From: an uncultured Clostridia bacterium
GTDB lineage: Bacteria; Bacillota; Clostridia; Christensenellales; UBA1242
Direction of reading: 5' to 3'
Length of the DNA stretch: 62,653 bases
Assembly: GCA_944383915.1 (NCBI GenBank)
Contig: CALWRJ010000007.1
Coordinates: 1 to 62,653 of the forward strand
A program made the position numbers and the translations under genes. Below are positions 27,901 through 35,593 of the stretch, piece by piece. The number at the start of each line of letters is the position of its first letter. Within the stretch, counting starts at the first letter, position 1. Under the pieces are notes generated by a model that saw only the letters and a list, made by a program, of their open reading frames with translations, was not told the DNA's origin and did not search any database.

Positions 27901-28353
27901 TTTTTGCTCCTAATAATTTTAAAAAATTATACTAAATATTTTCGCATTTTTCAACAATATTATTAAAATTTTACCAAAAAACGAAAAGTTATCCACAAGA
28001 TTTTTGACTAAAATTTTTAGTTTTTTCACAAAAATTTCACTTAACCCCTAAAAAATAGCACTTTATCTACAGAATTAATCCACTTTCCCACACAAATGTG
28101 CATAATTTTTTAAAAGTGGTAATTATTTCTTGCGCTTGCTTATTATTAATTTTTTAAACACCAAAACAATAAAACAAAAATTAACACTAATTATTAACTA
28201 TAAAATCGCTATAATTTATTTGACAAAATAAAAGTGTTTTTTATAAAATAAATTTTACACTAAACACAAGTAGCAAAACTATGAAAGTGACGAAAATATG
28301 TAGATATTTTAGATAAATTACTAATAAAAAATTAGTAATATATTAAAAAGCAA
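27901..28353. other. AT-rich spacer upstream of mnmE with DnaA-box-like sites
   Basis: A perfect TTATCCACA at 27989-27997, TTATCTACA at 28063-28071 and TAATCCACT at 28077-28085. The rest is A/T-rich without ORFs. On the plus strand C far exceeds G. Confidence 0.55.
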
Positions 28354-28391
28354 CAAAAAAACACTGTTTTGTGTTTAAACAAGTACAGTGT
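28354..28391 (-). terminator. Terminator of the 28395 gene
   Basis: ACACTGT (28361-28367) / ACAGTGT (28385-28391) stem with a 17-base loop and a T-run on the minus strand, immediately after the stop codon. Confidence 0.7.
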
Positions 28392-28394
28392 TTT

Positions 28395-28835
28395 TTATTT
28401 TTGCTCGTTGTTTTTCTCCTCATCGGCTTTGCGCTCGTGGTAGTTTTTGTAACCGATTGAGTGGTTGTCGCCTTCGTCCCACTTTTTACCAGCGCTAGCA
28501 AATATTGTAATAATTATACCAACTGCAATAACGATTGCGATAATAGGTAAAACGATGCTGTCGTCTAGCGCAAGTGCAGATACAAGACAAAGTACCGCAC
28601 AAACTAAAAGTCCAATACCGAGCCAAACTTTAAGTTTTTTCATAGTTGTTGCGTTTGGCTGGAAACAGGCTTGAAGTATAACAATCAATCCTAGTCCACC
28701 GCACAACAAAAGCCCAGCCCAAGCAAGATTAAAGAATCCGAAAGTGTCCGGTACTATTATAGACAAAAGCCACAACACAACCGCCACTAATATTACAAGT
28801 GCACCAAGCAACTTGTATATGATATTTCTCCCCAT
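28395..28835 (-). CDS. Hypothetical membrane protein, 146 aa, four transmembrane segments
   Basis: Four hydrophobic segments (KLLGALVILVAVVLWLLSIIV; FNLAWAGLLLCGGLGLIVIL; VWLGIGLLVCAVLCLVSALAL; VLPIIAIVIAVGIIITIFAS), then a charged cytoplasmic tail ending KADEEKNNEQK. The chosen start is the ATG at 28835: AAGGAG lies 7 bases upstream and overlaps the in-frame upstream ATG at 28850. Family unknown. It is the last gene of a leftward series starting with the metallopeptidase at 30079. Confidence 0.7.
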   Translation of the reverse strand: MGRNIIYKLLGALVILVAVVLWLLSIIVPDTFGFFNLAWAGLLLCGGLGLIVILQACFQPNATTMKKLKVWLGIGLLVCAVLCLVSALALDDSIVLPIIAIVIAVGIIITIFASAGKKWDEGDNHSIGYKNYHERKADEEKNNEQK

Positions 28836-28931
28836 AGAATACTCCTTCATAAATTTTCTAATTATAGTATACTAAATAAATTTGATTATTTCAATAAAAT
28901 TGCGCTAATTCACTAAATTTCTTAAAAAAGT

Positions 28932-29351
28932 CTAGCGCAAAACGATGTTGTGCGAAACTGACGAAACTTTATCTCCTTCGGTAAGCACGATTGACGAAAA
29001 ATGTTTGTATTCGCGCACAACGCCACCAATTCGAATGTTGATTTTGTCCGTATTTTCGTCAGCCGAAAGAACGGTGTATTTCCCAGGTAGCAAATCAGAA
29101 TTTTTGCTAACCAAATACTCTTTTCCGCGCTCTAACAAGTGGTCGCCTTTTTTAAGGCTAACTTTTACTTTGCCCCTGTCATCAATAACATTTTCGCTTT
29201 TTGTGTAGCGCACGCCGTCAATAATGTCGACACCGTCAACGCGCTTATCACTATTTTTATTGTGCTTAACAACGGCTGAAATTATCCAGGCAAGCACAAC
29301 GATAACCAACACTGCACCCACGCAAATGAGTGCTATTTCACTCCATACCAT
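28932..29351 (-). CDS. Membrane-anchored small protein, 139 aa
   Basis: One N-terminal membrane segment (residues 5-26, EIALICVGAVLVIVVLAWIISAVV) and a beta-rich domain of about 95 residues beyond it (KVKVSLKKGDHLLERGKEYLV, then GKYTVLSADENTDKINIRIGG). The domain looks like a small SH3-like or phage-tail-like barrel, but I do not recognise a family. GGGAG precedes the ATG. It lies between the metallopeptidase and the four-TM protein genes on the same strand with short gaps, so the three may be cotranscribed. Confidence 0.6.
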   Translation of the reverse strand: MVWSEIALICVGAVLVIVVLAWIISAVVKHNKNSDKRVDGVDIIDGVRYTKSENVIDDRGKVKVSLKKGDHLLERGKEYLVSKNSDLLPGKYTVLSADENTDKINIRIGGVVREYKHFSSIVLTEGDKVSSVSHNIVLR

Positions 29352-29374
29352 ATTTTACTCCCTTTTATTAAATT

Positions 29375-30079
29375 TTATCTTTCGAGCATATTTTTATTAA
29401 AATTTTTGTTTTCTTTTTTACACTCTTGCTTATTCTCTAAATAACTATTTGTTTTAGCGACTAAATCAAAGGCATCTATTTTATGTGGCTCGCGCAAAAT
29501 TTTCAGCAAGTCCTCGTGTGAATTAGTTTCCATTAAATAGCCCATAATTTCGTAGGCATAAGCGTATGAATACTTAACTCTATAAAATTTTCTCACTAAA
29601 TCTTGCGGGCTACAATCTATTTTTCGATTTAAATCGTACTTCGTTTGTCCCGCAAGTTGTGTGGCAATGCCTTCCATTAATAATGCTGGCATATTATTTT
29701 TATCTAGTAAAATTTCCTCGTGGCAGGCGTGCACAAATTCGTGCAAGAGTACTTTTTTATAATCATCTAATGTTGTGTCCTCGTGTTGTGGTGCGTTTTT
29801 ATATAGGTCAAAATTTAAAATGTGGATATCACCATTTTTTACCGTTGCAACATTCCAGCCTTGATATCTCTCTGGGTATTTACCATTCTCCGTTCGCAAA
29901 TTTATAAAATCTTGCAAGTTGTTATATAGTATTATCTCCACTTTTTTAGGCAACTTTTTTAACCCAAAAAAGCCCATAATTCTCCCCTGCTCATTTGCAA
30001 GGCTATTTAATATATCCTTTGCGAACGGCTCATCTTTTTCATTAAACTCTATATTAAAAACATCATTCTCTATATGCAT
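29375..30079 (-). CDS. Gluzincin-type zinc metallopeptidase, 234 aa
   Basis: A catalytic zinc motif HEFVH (in VLLHEFVHACHEE, near residue 126) is followed about 20 residues later by ALLMEGIATQLAGQ, giving the third ligand Glu of the gluzincin (peptidase MA-like) fold. The N-terminal part (MGFFGLKKLPKKVEIILYN) matches the beta-sheet region of this family. There is no signal peptide, so it appears cytoplasmic. AAGGTGA sits 8 bases ahead of the ATG. Substrate unknown. It heads a probable three-gene unit with two membrane proteins downstream, which could be partners, though this is inference. Confidence 0.75.
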   Translation of the reverse strand: MHIENDVFNIEFNEKDEPFAKDILNSLANEQGRIMGFFGLKKLPKKVEIILYNNLQDFINLRTENGKYPERYQGWNVATVKNGDIHILNFDLYKNAPQHEDTTLDDYKKVLLHEFVHACHEEILLDKNNMPALLMEGIATQLAGQTKYDLNRKIDCSPQDLVRKFYRVKYSYAYAYEIMGYLMETNSHEDLLKILREPHKIDAFDLVAKTNSYLENKQECKKENKNFNKNMLER

Positions 30080-30223
30080 TAATAATTCACCTTAATTTAA
30101 AAACAACAACATAGACAACTTATAAAAAATTTAACAAAATAACTTTTATTTAAATACTTCGTTGTTGCTTTTTTAACACTTTATAAAGTTATAAAAACTT
30201 GTTTTTGTTAAATATTTCTACCT

Positions 30224-31321
30224 TTAAGTCAAAAAGGACAAAATAGCAATTCCTGCCACGATGGCTATACAAAATAGAACGGTAAAAAAGACTTTCCACG
30301 CAGACACAGGCGTTTTCCCTGTAATTCGTCCGCTTTCGCCATTTATGTAAAAGTTGTATAACTTATTTCTATAAGTATAATGCCCTACATAAACAGGCAC
30401 AAGTATGTACTTGTATTTTTGTTTTAAATATGCCGTCTTAACATTTAAATATGATTTAACATCGTAGTCATATTTAGACAAAATTTTCTGCTCAATTCGT
30501 TTAGCCATCAAATCTTTGCATTCGTCCCAACACTGTGCGCCCGATTTATTGTATGTACTTGCTGAGTACCCGCGCAAATAATCAGTCTTGTACTTCGGCG
30601 CGTCATTTGTCTTAAAAGGCTCAATTGCCCTAATATTATCTAGACTAATATTAGACGAGGCCTGCACGATGAAATCGTCAAATTTTATCTCTTGTCTACC
30701 GCTAACATCAAAATATCGAGTATGCACTGTGGTAACAGGTCTACCGTTAATAATTGTTGTCGTTGTGTAGTTTTTACCTAGTCGCCCCGAATAAGTGTTG
30801 TCTGTGTCCGCGTCAAAGGTAAATACAGGGTTGTATACACCGTGAATATTTTCAGGGGTAGCACTTTTTTTAAAATCGCGCGGAGCATAAAACTTGCGTT
30901 TCGCCCAATTTAGAGCAATCGTACTCGCCTTTTCCTTATCCACTCTAAAAGTAACTACACCATGTGGTTTTAAGCCAGGCAACTCTTCCGTTTTTACAAT
31001 ATTACTCGTACCACAAAAAGGACAAGTCATAGCCACTTCTTGATTGTCTAGTATCTCTTTTGCGCCACAACTTTTGCATTGATACACTTCGGCATCACTC
31101 CAAACTGTCGCGTCTTTTAAAAGTTCGCTCAACTCATTTTCTGTAACAGTGCCATCTTGCGAAATTTCAAAAAACGAATCACAATATAAGCAGTGCATTT
31201 TTTGAGTTTTTGCGTCAAATTCGGCTTCACCGCCACAGTTTGGGCATTTATAAGTCGTTGTGCCTATTTTGTCATCACTATATAATTTTTCATTTAATTC
31301 GTCTTGAGTTGTTTCGCTCAT
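30224..31321 (-). CDS. YdjG/TFIIB-type zinc-ribbon membrane protein, 365 aa
   Basis: Two N-terminal zinc ribbons: CPNCGG ... CLYCDS (residues 25-49) and CKSCGA ... CPFCGT (about 81-105). A large beta-rich middle domain (HGVYNPVFTFDADTDNTY; TTTIINGRPVTTVHTRYF) follows, then a C-terminal segment YILVPVYVGHYTYRNKLYNF and a single membrane helix (VFFTVLFCIAIVAGIAILSFL). This layout matches the zinc-ribbon partner of SPFH proteins exemplified by B. subtilis YdjG. Its start overlaps the stop of the SPFH gene (ATGA), so the two are translationally coupled and probably form a membrane complex sensing envelope stress. Confidence 0.8.
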   Translation of the reverse strand: MSETTQDELNEKLYSDDKIGTTTYKCPNCGGEAEFDAKTQKMHCLYCDSFFEISQDGTVTENELSELLKDATVWSDAEVYQCKSCGAKEILDNQEVAMTCPFCGTSNIVKTEELPGLKPHGVVTFRVDKEKASTIALNWAKRKFYAPRDFKKSATPENIHGVYNPVFTFDADTDNTYSGRLGKNYTTTTIINGRPVTTVHTRYFDVSGRQEIKFDDFIVQASSNISLDNIRAIEPFKTNDAPKYKTDYLRGYSASTYNKSGAQCWDECKDLMAKRIEQKILSKYDYDVKSYLNVKTAYLKQKYKYILVPVYVGHYTYRNKLYNFYINGESGRITGKTPVSAWKVFFTVLFCIAIVAGIAILSFLT

Positions 31322-32352
31322 TTCAATTTACTCCCACATTCAGGGCAGAATTTCGCATTAGCTTTAACTTCCGTTCCGCAATTTGGACAAGTTGGCTTTA
31401 AATTTTGCCCGCATTCTGGGCAGAATTTAGGGTTGCCGTGTAGTACCGCACCGCACGCAGGACAAGTCTTGTTTACCGCACCACCTTGCTGGTTTTGATT
31501 TTGCATTTGTTGAGTCATATTGTTAGAAAACATATTTCCTAACCCCATACCCATGCCTAATCCCATACCAGCGCCCATAGTCGAGCCTGCCATACCAGGA
31601 TTTTTAGCCGCTTCTTTCATTGCAGCGAGCGTTTCCATTTGCGTGTAAACATCCATATTGTTACGCATCATTCCAAGGCTTGTGTTTTTATCTAACGCTT
31701 TTTCGAGTTCCTCTGGAAGTGAGAAAGACTCAAACACAAAGTTTGTAAGTTGCAAACCAATATCCTTAAAGTCTTGCGCAACTTTGCCCTCAACCATTCT
31801 TGATAACTCTTGCAAGTTTGCCGCCATATCAAGTACAGGAATCTTGCTCTCGCCGATTGCGTCAGAAATTCCGCTAATCACCATACTACGCAAGTAGTCT
31901 GTTATTTGGCTAGAATCAAATGTTGGGTTCGTTCCGCTCAAATTTTGCATAAATACATATGCATCATCAACCTTAAACGAATAATTACCAAATCCGCGAA
32001 TACGCACTGCGCCATAATCTTTATCGCGTACTAAAATTGGATTAACCGTTCCCCATTTTTGATTTGTAAATTGCTTCATATTTACAAAATAAATGTCCGA
32101 TTTAAAAGGTGTTTCAAAGCCGTACTTCCATGACATTAATTTTGTAAGCACAGGCAAGTTGTCGGTATCAAGTTTGTAGTACCCAGGTAAAAACACATCG
32201 GCAAGTCGCCCTTTGTCGACAAAAACTACATTTTGGCTTTCACGAACGGTGAGCGCCGAACCTTTGTTTACTTGGTCTTTATTGATTGGATACTTCCAAA
32301 CAATCAAATTGCTTTCAGTGTCTGTCCACTCGATATTTTTTAAAATCCCCAT
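31318..32352 (-). CDS. SPFH-domain protein with C-terminal zinc ribbons (YdjI-like)
   Basis: An SPFH/virion-core-type domain (residues about 20-235, e.g. SNLIVWKYP, VFVDKGRLADVFLPGYY, GFGNYSFKVDD, FESFSLPEELEKALDK) is followed by a Met/Gly-rich linker (GAGMGLGMGMGLGNMF) and two zinc ribbons (CPACGA ... CPECGQ; CPNCGT ... CPECGS). In B. subtilis, YdjI belongs to a complex recruiting the phage-shock protein PspA to the membrane. No membrane helix is seen, consistent with peripheral attachment. I start at the ATG at 32352 (AAAGGAG upstream); the open frame extends 20 codons further without a ribosome site. Overlaps the next gene by 4 bases. Confidence 0.85.
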   Translation of the reverse strand: MGILKNIEWTDTESNLIVWKYPINKDQVNKGSALTVRESQNVVFVDKGRLADVFLPGYYKLDTDNLPVLTKLMSWKYGFETPFKSDIYFVNMKQFTNQKWGTVNPILVRDKDYGAVRIRGFGNYSFKVDDAYVFMQNLSGTNPTFDSSQITDYLRSMVISGISDAIGESKIPVLDMAANLQELSRMVEGKVAQDFKDIGLQLTNFVFESFSLPEELEKALDKNTSLGMMRNNMDVYTQMETLAAMKEAAKNPGMAGSTMGAGMGLGMGMGLGNMFSNNMTQQMQNQNQQGGAVNKTCPACGAVLHGNPKFCPECGQNLKPTCPNCGTEVKANAKFCPECGSKLK

Positions 32353-32454
32353 AGTTTCTCCTTTATTTATAGATTTTAAGTTTATTATAACATATTTATA
32401 TATTAAACTCAACTAATTCACAAAGTTTTGTCATTTTTCATACAAAGCATTATA

Positions 32455-32815
32455 ACAAATTAAGAATTAGAAATTAGGAATTAGGAATTTTACTCGCTGA
32501 CGCTCCAATTTTGAATTTTGAATTTTTAATTTTGAATTACGGACAAAATTTCTTGCTACTTATACTTATTTAATTTAACTCCGCTTTTAGAAATTTTGAA
32601 TTACCTAAATTTATTTTCTCATAAAAATGTGTACTTTGAGAGTTTTACTTTCTTTACTATAATTTTATAGTAATTAGAAATTAGGAATTTTACTCGCTTT
32701 GCGAGAATTAGCAATTAGCAGTTAAGGAAGGTATTTCCTAAAAATTAATTAGGTATTTCTGCTTTAATTCAAAATTCAAAATTCAAAATTCCTAATTCGA
32801 GCGCAAGCCCGCTCG
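32455..32815. repeat. Heptamer composite repeat, copy E (two blocks)
   Basis: Blocks at 32455-32545 and 32665-32815 in a divergent gap. They carry GGAATTAG runs, the linker AATTTTACTCGCT twice (inverse of the linker in copies B and D), GAATTTTGAATTTTGAATTT, and a final GAGCGCAAGCCCGCTCGC-type GC palindrome at 32797-32825. The TATACCCAGC core is missing here. Confidence 0.7.
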
Positions 32816-32832
32816 CTTGCGCTCGTACCCTC

Positions 32833-32861
32833 TTTACAAAAGAAAAATTTTGTGATAAAAT
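32833..32861 (+). promoter_or_regulatory. Promoter of the 32917 gene
   Basis: TTTACA (32833-32838), 17 bases, TAAAAT (32856-32861). The transcript would start near 32868 with a small hairpin GACCG...CGGTC at 32870-32889 in the leader. Confidence 0.65.
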
Positions 32862-32916
32862 AATAAGAATGACCGCCTCTTTTTCGGTCTTATTAAAAGT
32901 AAAAGTAGGTAATTTT

Positions 32917-33618
32917 ATGGCAGAAATAAGTATGTTTGAAGTTGCACACGAAAACACTAACGAATGTGCAGAACAATTAATTATACAAAAAAAGCAAATG
33001 AGCGACCAATTAGGTTTTACTGCAAGACAAGTAATTAAAAACGCGAAAATGGAAATTGCTTTTGCAAAAATTGAAGGCATCAGCGAGGATAGGCTTTCAC
33101 CTATTGCACAGCGTTTACTTTTAGAACCTGAATTGTCCCCAGACGATGTTGTTATTAATATTAGGCTTGCTTACTCACTACCGCAAAAAATCGATGTAAA
33201 AGATGATGAATACACTGACGAATTATTTGGTGCGACTATGGAAGGCTACCAAGAAAAAGACGGAATATTCTTTAAGGTAGTAAACGAATTTAGCAAGGAA
33301 AAAACTTTTATGGAAATTGATGATGACGAACCAACACAAGAACAAACCATAACACCAGAGCAAAAAGTCGAGCAAGAACAAGAAATAGAGCCAACACCAG
33401 AAGTGCAAAAGAAAAAACATTCAAACAAGCGCCGAGAACCATTCTTAAAGCAGGAAATTGTTATTCCTGATGCTTGCACAGTTGTTGAGTACTTCTTGCG
33501 CCCAACCGAAAACGAGCAAAAGGCATATGACAAGGCGCGCAAAGCCAGAGCGGAAGGCGAGCAAAAAATAAAAGTTTTACAAAAAACAATAAGTAAAGAT
33601 GACGAATTAACAAGATAA
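32917..33618 (+). CDS. Hypothetical protein, 233 aa, with acidic Gln/Glu-rich linker
   Basis: A helical N-terminal domain of about 130 residues (NECAEQLIIQKKQMSDQLGF; AKIEGISEDRLSPIAQRLLL; SPDDVVINIRLAYSLP) is joined by a disordered Gln/Glu/Pro linker (EQEQEIEPTPEVQKKKHSNK) to a C-terminal charged helix. I start at the ATG at 32917 (MAEISMF), which has AGGT upstream; an in-frame ATG at 32869 would be at or next to the mRNA start and inside the leader hairpin. No family recognised. Monocistronic with its own promoter and terminator. Confidence 0.6.
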   Translation: MAEISMFEVAHENTNECAEQLIIQKKQMSDQLGFTARQVIKNAKMEIAFAKIEGISEDRLSPIAQRLLLEPELSPDDVVINIRLAYSLPQKIDVKDDEYTDELFGATMEGYQEKDGIFFKVVNEFSKEKTFMEIDDDEPTQEQTITPEQKVEQEQEIEPTPEVQKKKHSNKRREPFLKQEIVIPDACTVVEYFLRPTENEQKAYDKARKARAEGEQKIKVLQKTISKDDELTR

Positions 33619-33623
33619 AAAGC

Positions 33624-33654
33624 AAACTAATCAAAATGATTAGTTTTGTTTTTT
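33624..33654 (+). terminator. Terminator of the 32917 gene
   Basis: AAACTAATCA / TGATTAGTTT stem, 3-base loop, then TTGTTTTTT. Confidence 0.85.
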
Positions 33655-33689
33655 GTAACACACAAATTTTGCAAAGTGCCTTTTTTATA

Positions 33690-33718
33690 TTGATTTTTCT
33701 GCAAAAAAAATGTATAGT
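33690..33718 (+). promoter_or_regulatory. Promoter of argS
   Basis: TTGATT (33690-33695), 17 bases, TATAGT (33713-33718); an overlapping TATAAT lies at 33719-33724. AAAGGT precedes the ATG at 33751. Confidence 0.55.
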
Positions 33719-33750
33719 TATAATTATTAATTATCAAAAGGTATCAAAAT

Positions 33751-35430
33751 ATGGAAATTTTATTTGATTACATTAGCGAATTACTTTCTAAAAGCGGAAT
33801 TTTGCCGAAAGACGAAATTCGCTCCAATCTCGAAGTGCCAAATGATGTATCTAACGGTGATGTTGCGTTACCGTGTTTTAAGTTTGCCAAAATCTTAAAA
33901 AATTCGCCTGTAAACATAGCAGATAGTCTTGCTAGTGGCATTGCAGACGAAAATATTTTAAGTATAAAAAATGTAAATGGCTTTTTAAATTTTACCTTTA
34001 AGCCTGAATTTTTGGCTCGCACACTTTTATCTAACGCACGACTAAATCAAGACGAAATCGCAAAAAATAATGGTATGCAAGATAAAACTATACTCATCGA
34101 GCACACAAGCATAAACCCAAATGCAAGCCCACACATTGGACGCGCGCGCAACGCCTTAATTGCCGATTGCATCGTGCGAGTTTTCCGCTTTTTAGGGTGG
34201 AAAACTGATGTTCATTATTATGTAAATGATGCTGGCAAACAAATTGCAATGCTTGCTTATGCCACAAAAGATATGGAAAGTTTCACTTTTGACGACTTGC
34301 TCCAAATTTATATTGATATAAACGCAAAAGCAAAAGACAACCCAGAAATTGAAGCCGAAGTATTTGATTTACTTGAAAAGTTTGAGAAAAACGAGCCTAG
34401 TACGGTTGCGATTTTTGAGCGCATCGTTTCGACTTGTATAAAAGGGCAAACCGCCATTTTTGCCGAATTAAATATAAAGTGGGACCACTTCGATTACGAA
34501 TCACAATATATCCACAACCACACGACCGAAAAAGTCCTTTCGCTATTAAAAAAATCACCGCGCTTTTTTGTAGACAAAGACAATAGATGCGTCCTAGACC
34601 AACACGGCGAAAATATTGGTATTGAAAACCCAATGCTCGTGCTTACGCGAAACAATGAAACGAGCCTTTACACGCTCCGCGATATTTGTTATTCAATAGA
34701 TAAGGCGAACGCGCACACCGACCGCAATTTGCTAGTTCTCGGCGAGGACCAAAAAGTGTACTTCCAGCAAATCGCTTGCGCCCTTCGTACGCTTGGTTAC
34801 ACCCCACCTGAAGTTGTCCACTACTCCTTTGTGCTCCTTCCAGACGGAAAAATGAGTACGCGTAGCGGAAATGTCGTTTTGCTTGCCGATTTTATGAAAG
34901 AAATGGTTGAAAAAGCAGACAAAGCCATTATCGAGCGCACGGGAAATAGCGACACCGAAAAAGCAAAAATTATTGGTTACGGTGCGCTAAAATATTCCAT
35001 TTTAAAGTGTAGTCCAGAAAAAAATGTTTTGTTTGATATGCAAAACGCACTAAACTTTAACGGTGATTCTAGCCTTTATGCGCAATACAATTTCGCGCGT
35101 ATTAAATCAATTTTAAGTAAAACAAATTTAGACTATCAAAATGCAGATTATTCACTTTTAACCACGCCCGAGGAATGCGCCCTAATTAAAGAAATCGCGC
35201 GTTTTGAAAGTGTAGTTATTGCAACTTACAACGCACTAAACCCTAGCATTTTAGCAAATTATGTGTATACGCTTACGACAAAATTTAGCCAATTTTACAC
35301 AAACCACAGCATTTTAAATATTGATGACAAAAACTTAACCAAAGCCCGCCTTGCCCTAATCGATAAAACCGCAAAAGCAATAAAGCAAACACTATATTTA
35401 CTCGGTATCGACACAGTGGAAAGCATTTAG
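33751..35430 (+). CDS. argS: Arginyl-tRNA synthetase
   Basis: Charges tRNA-Arg. 559 residues, normal length. The N-terminal Add-1 domain (FDYISELLSKSG ... FAKILKNSPVNIADSLA) is followed by the class I signature HIGR at 128-131 in INPNASPHIGRARNALIADC, where HIGH is commoner. Then come YVNDAGKQ, the DGKMSTRSGNVV block with KMSTR at 367-371, and the C-terminal DALR anticodon-binding domain (SLYAQYNFARIKSIL ... FSQFYTNHSIL). Short loop deletions make it rather divergent from B. subtilis ArgRS. Ends at a repeat and a shared terminator facing the convergent SDR gene. Confidence 0.93.
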   Translation: MEILFDYISELLSKSGILPKDEIRSNLEVPNDVSNGDVALPCFKFAKILKNSPVNIADSLASGIADENILSIKNVNGFLNFTFKPEFLARTLLSNARLNQDEIAKNNGMQDKTILIEHTSINPNASPHIGRARNALIADCIVRVFRFLGWKTDVHYYVNDAGKQIAMLAYATKDMESFTFDDLLQIYIDINAKAKDNPEIEAEVFDLLEKFEKNEPSTVAIFERIVSTCIKGQTAIFAELNIKWDHFDYESQYIHNHTTEKVLSLLKKSPRFFVDKDNRCVLDQHGENIGIENPMLVLTRNNETSLYTLRDICYSIDKANAHTDRNLLVLGEDQKVYFQQIACALRTLGYTPPEVVHYSFVLLPDGKMSTRSGNVVLLADFMKEMVEKADKAIIERTGNSDTEKAKIIGYGALKYSILKCSPEKNVLFDMQNALNFNGDSSLYAQYNFARIKSILSKTNLDYQNADYSLLTTPEECALIKEIARFESVVIATYNALNPSILANYVYTLTTKFSQFYTNHSILNIDDKNLTKARLALIDKTAKAIKQTLYLLGIDTVESI

Positions 35431-35439
35431 TTCGCTCAG

Positions 35440-35515
35440 CCTTTCGGCTTCGCTAATTGCTAATTGCTAATTCATACTATGCGTGGTTGATTCCTTTTCT
35501 CGCGAAGCGAATATA
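35440..35515. repeat. Heptamer composite repeat, copy F (short)
   Basis: In the convergent argS/SDR gap: GCTAATTGCTAATTGCTAATT (three units, 35453-35473) followed by a TACTATGCGTGGTTGATT segment and CTCGCGAAGCGAATA linker. A related GCTTTACGTGGTAGATTGC occurs in copy A. Confidence 0.65.
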
Positions 35516-35549
35516 CCACATTCCCACAAAAAATCGACACAATACAACA

Positions 35550-35576
35550 AAAAAGAAGCACTTAGTGCTTCTTTTT
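35550..35576. terminator. Bidirectional terminator between argS and the SDR gene
   Basis: AAAAGAAGCAC-tta-GTGCTTCTTTT perfect stem with flanking A and T runs. Confidence 0.85.
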
Positions 35577-35593
35577 CTCATTTTAAACATTTA

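Noticed and set aside
28836-28850. Upstream ATG start for the four-TM protein
   Set aside because: The AAGGAG overlapping it is correctly spaced for the internal ATG at 28835.
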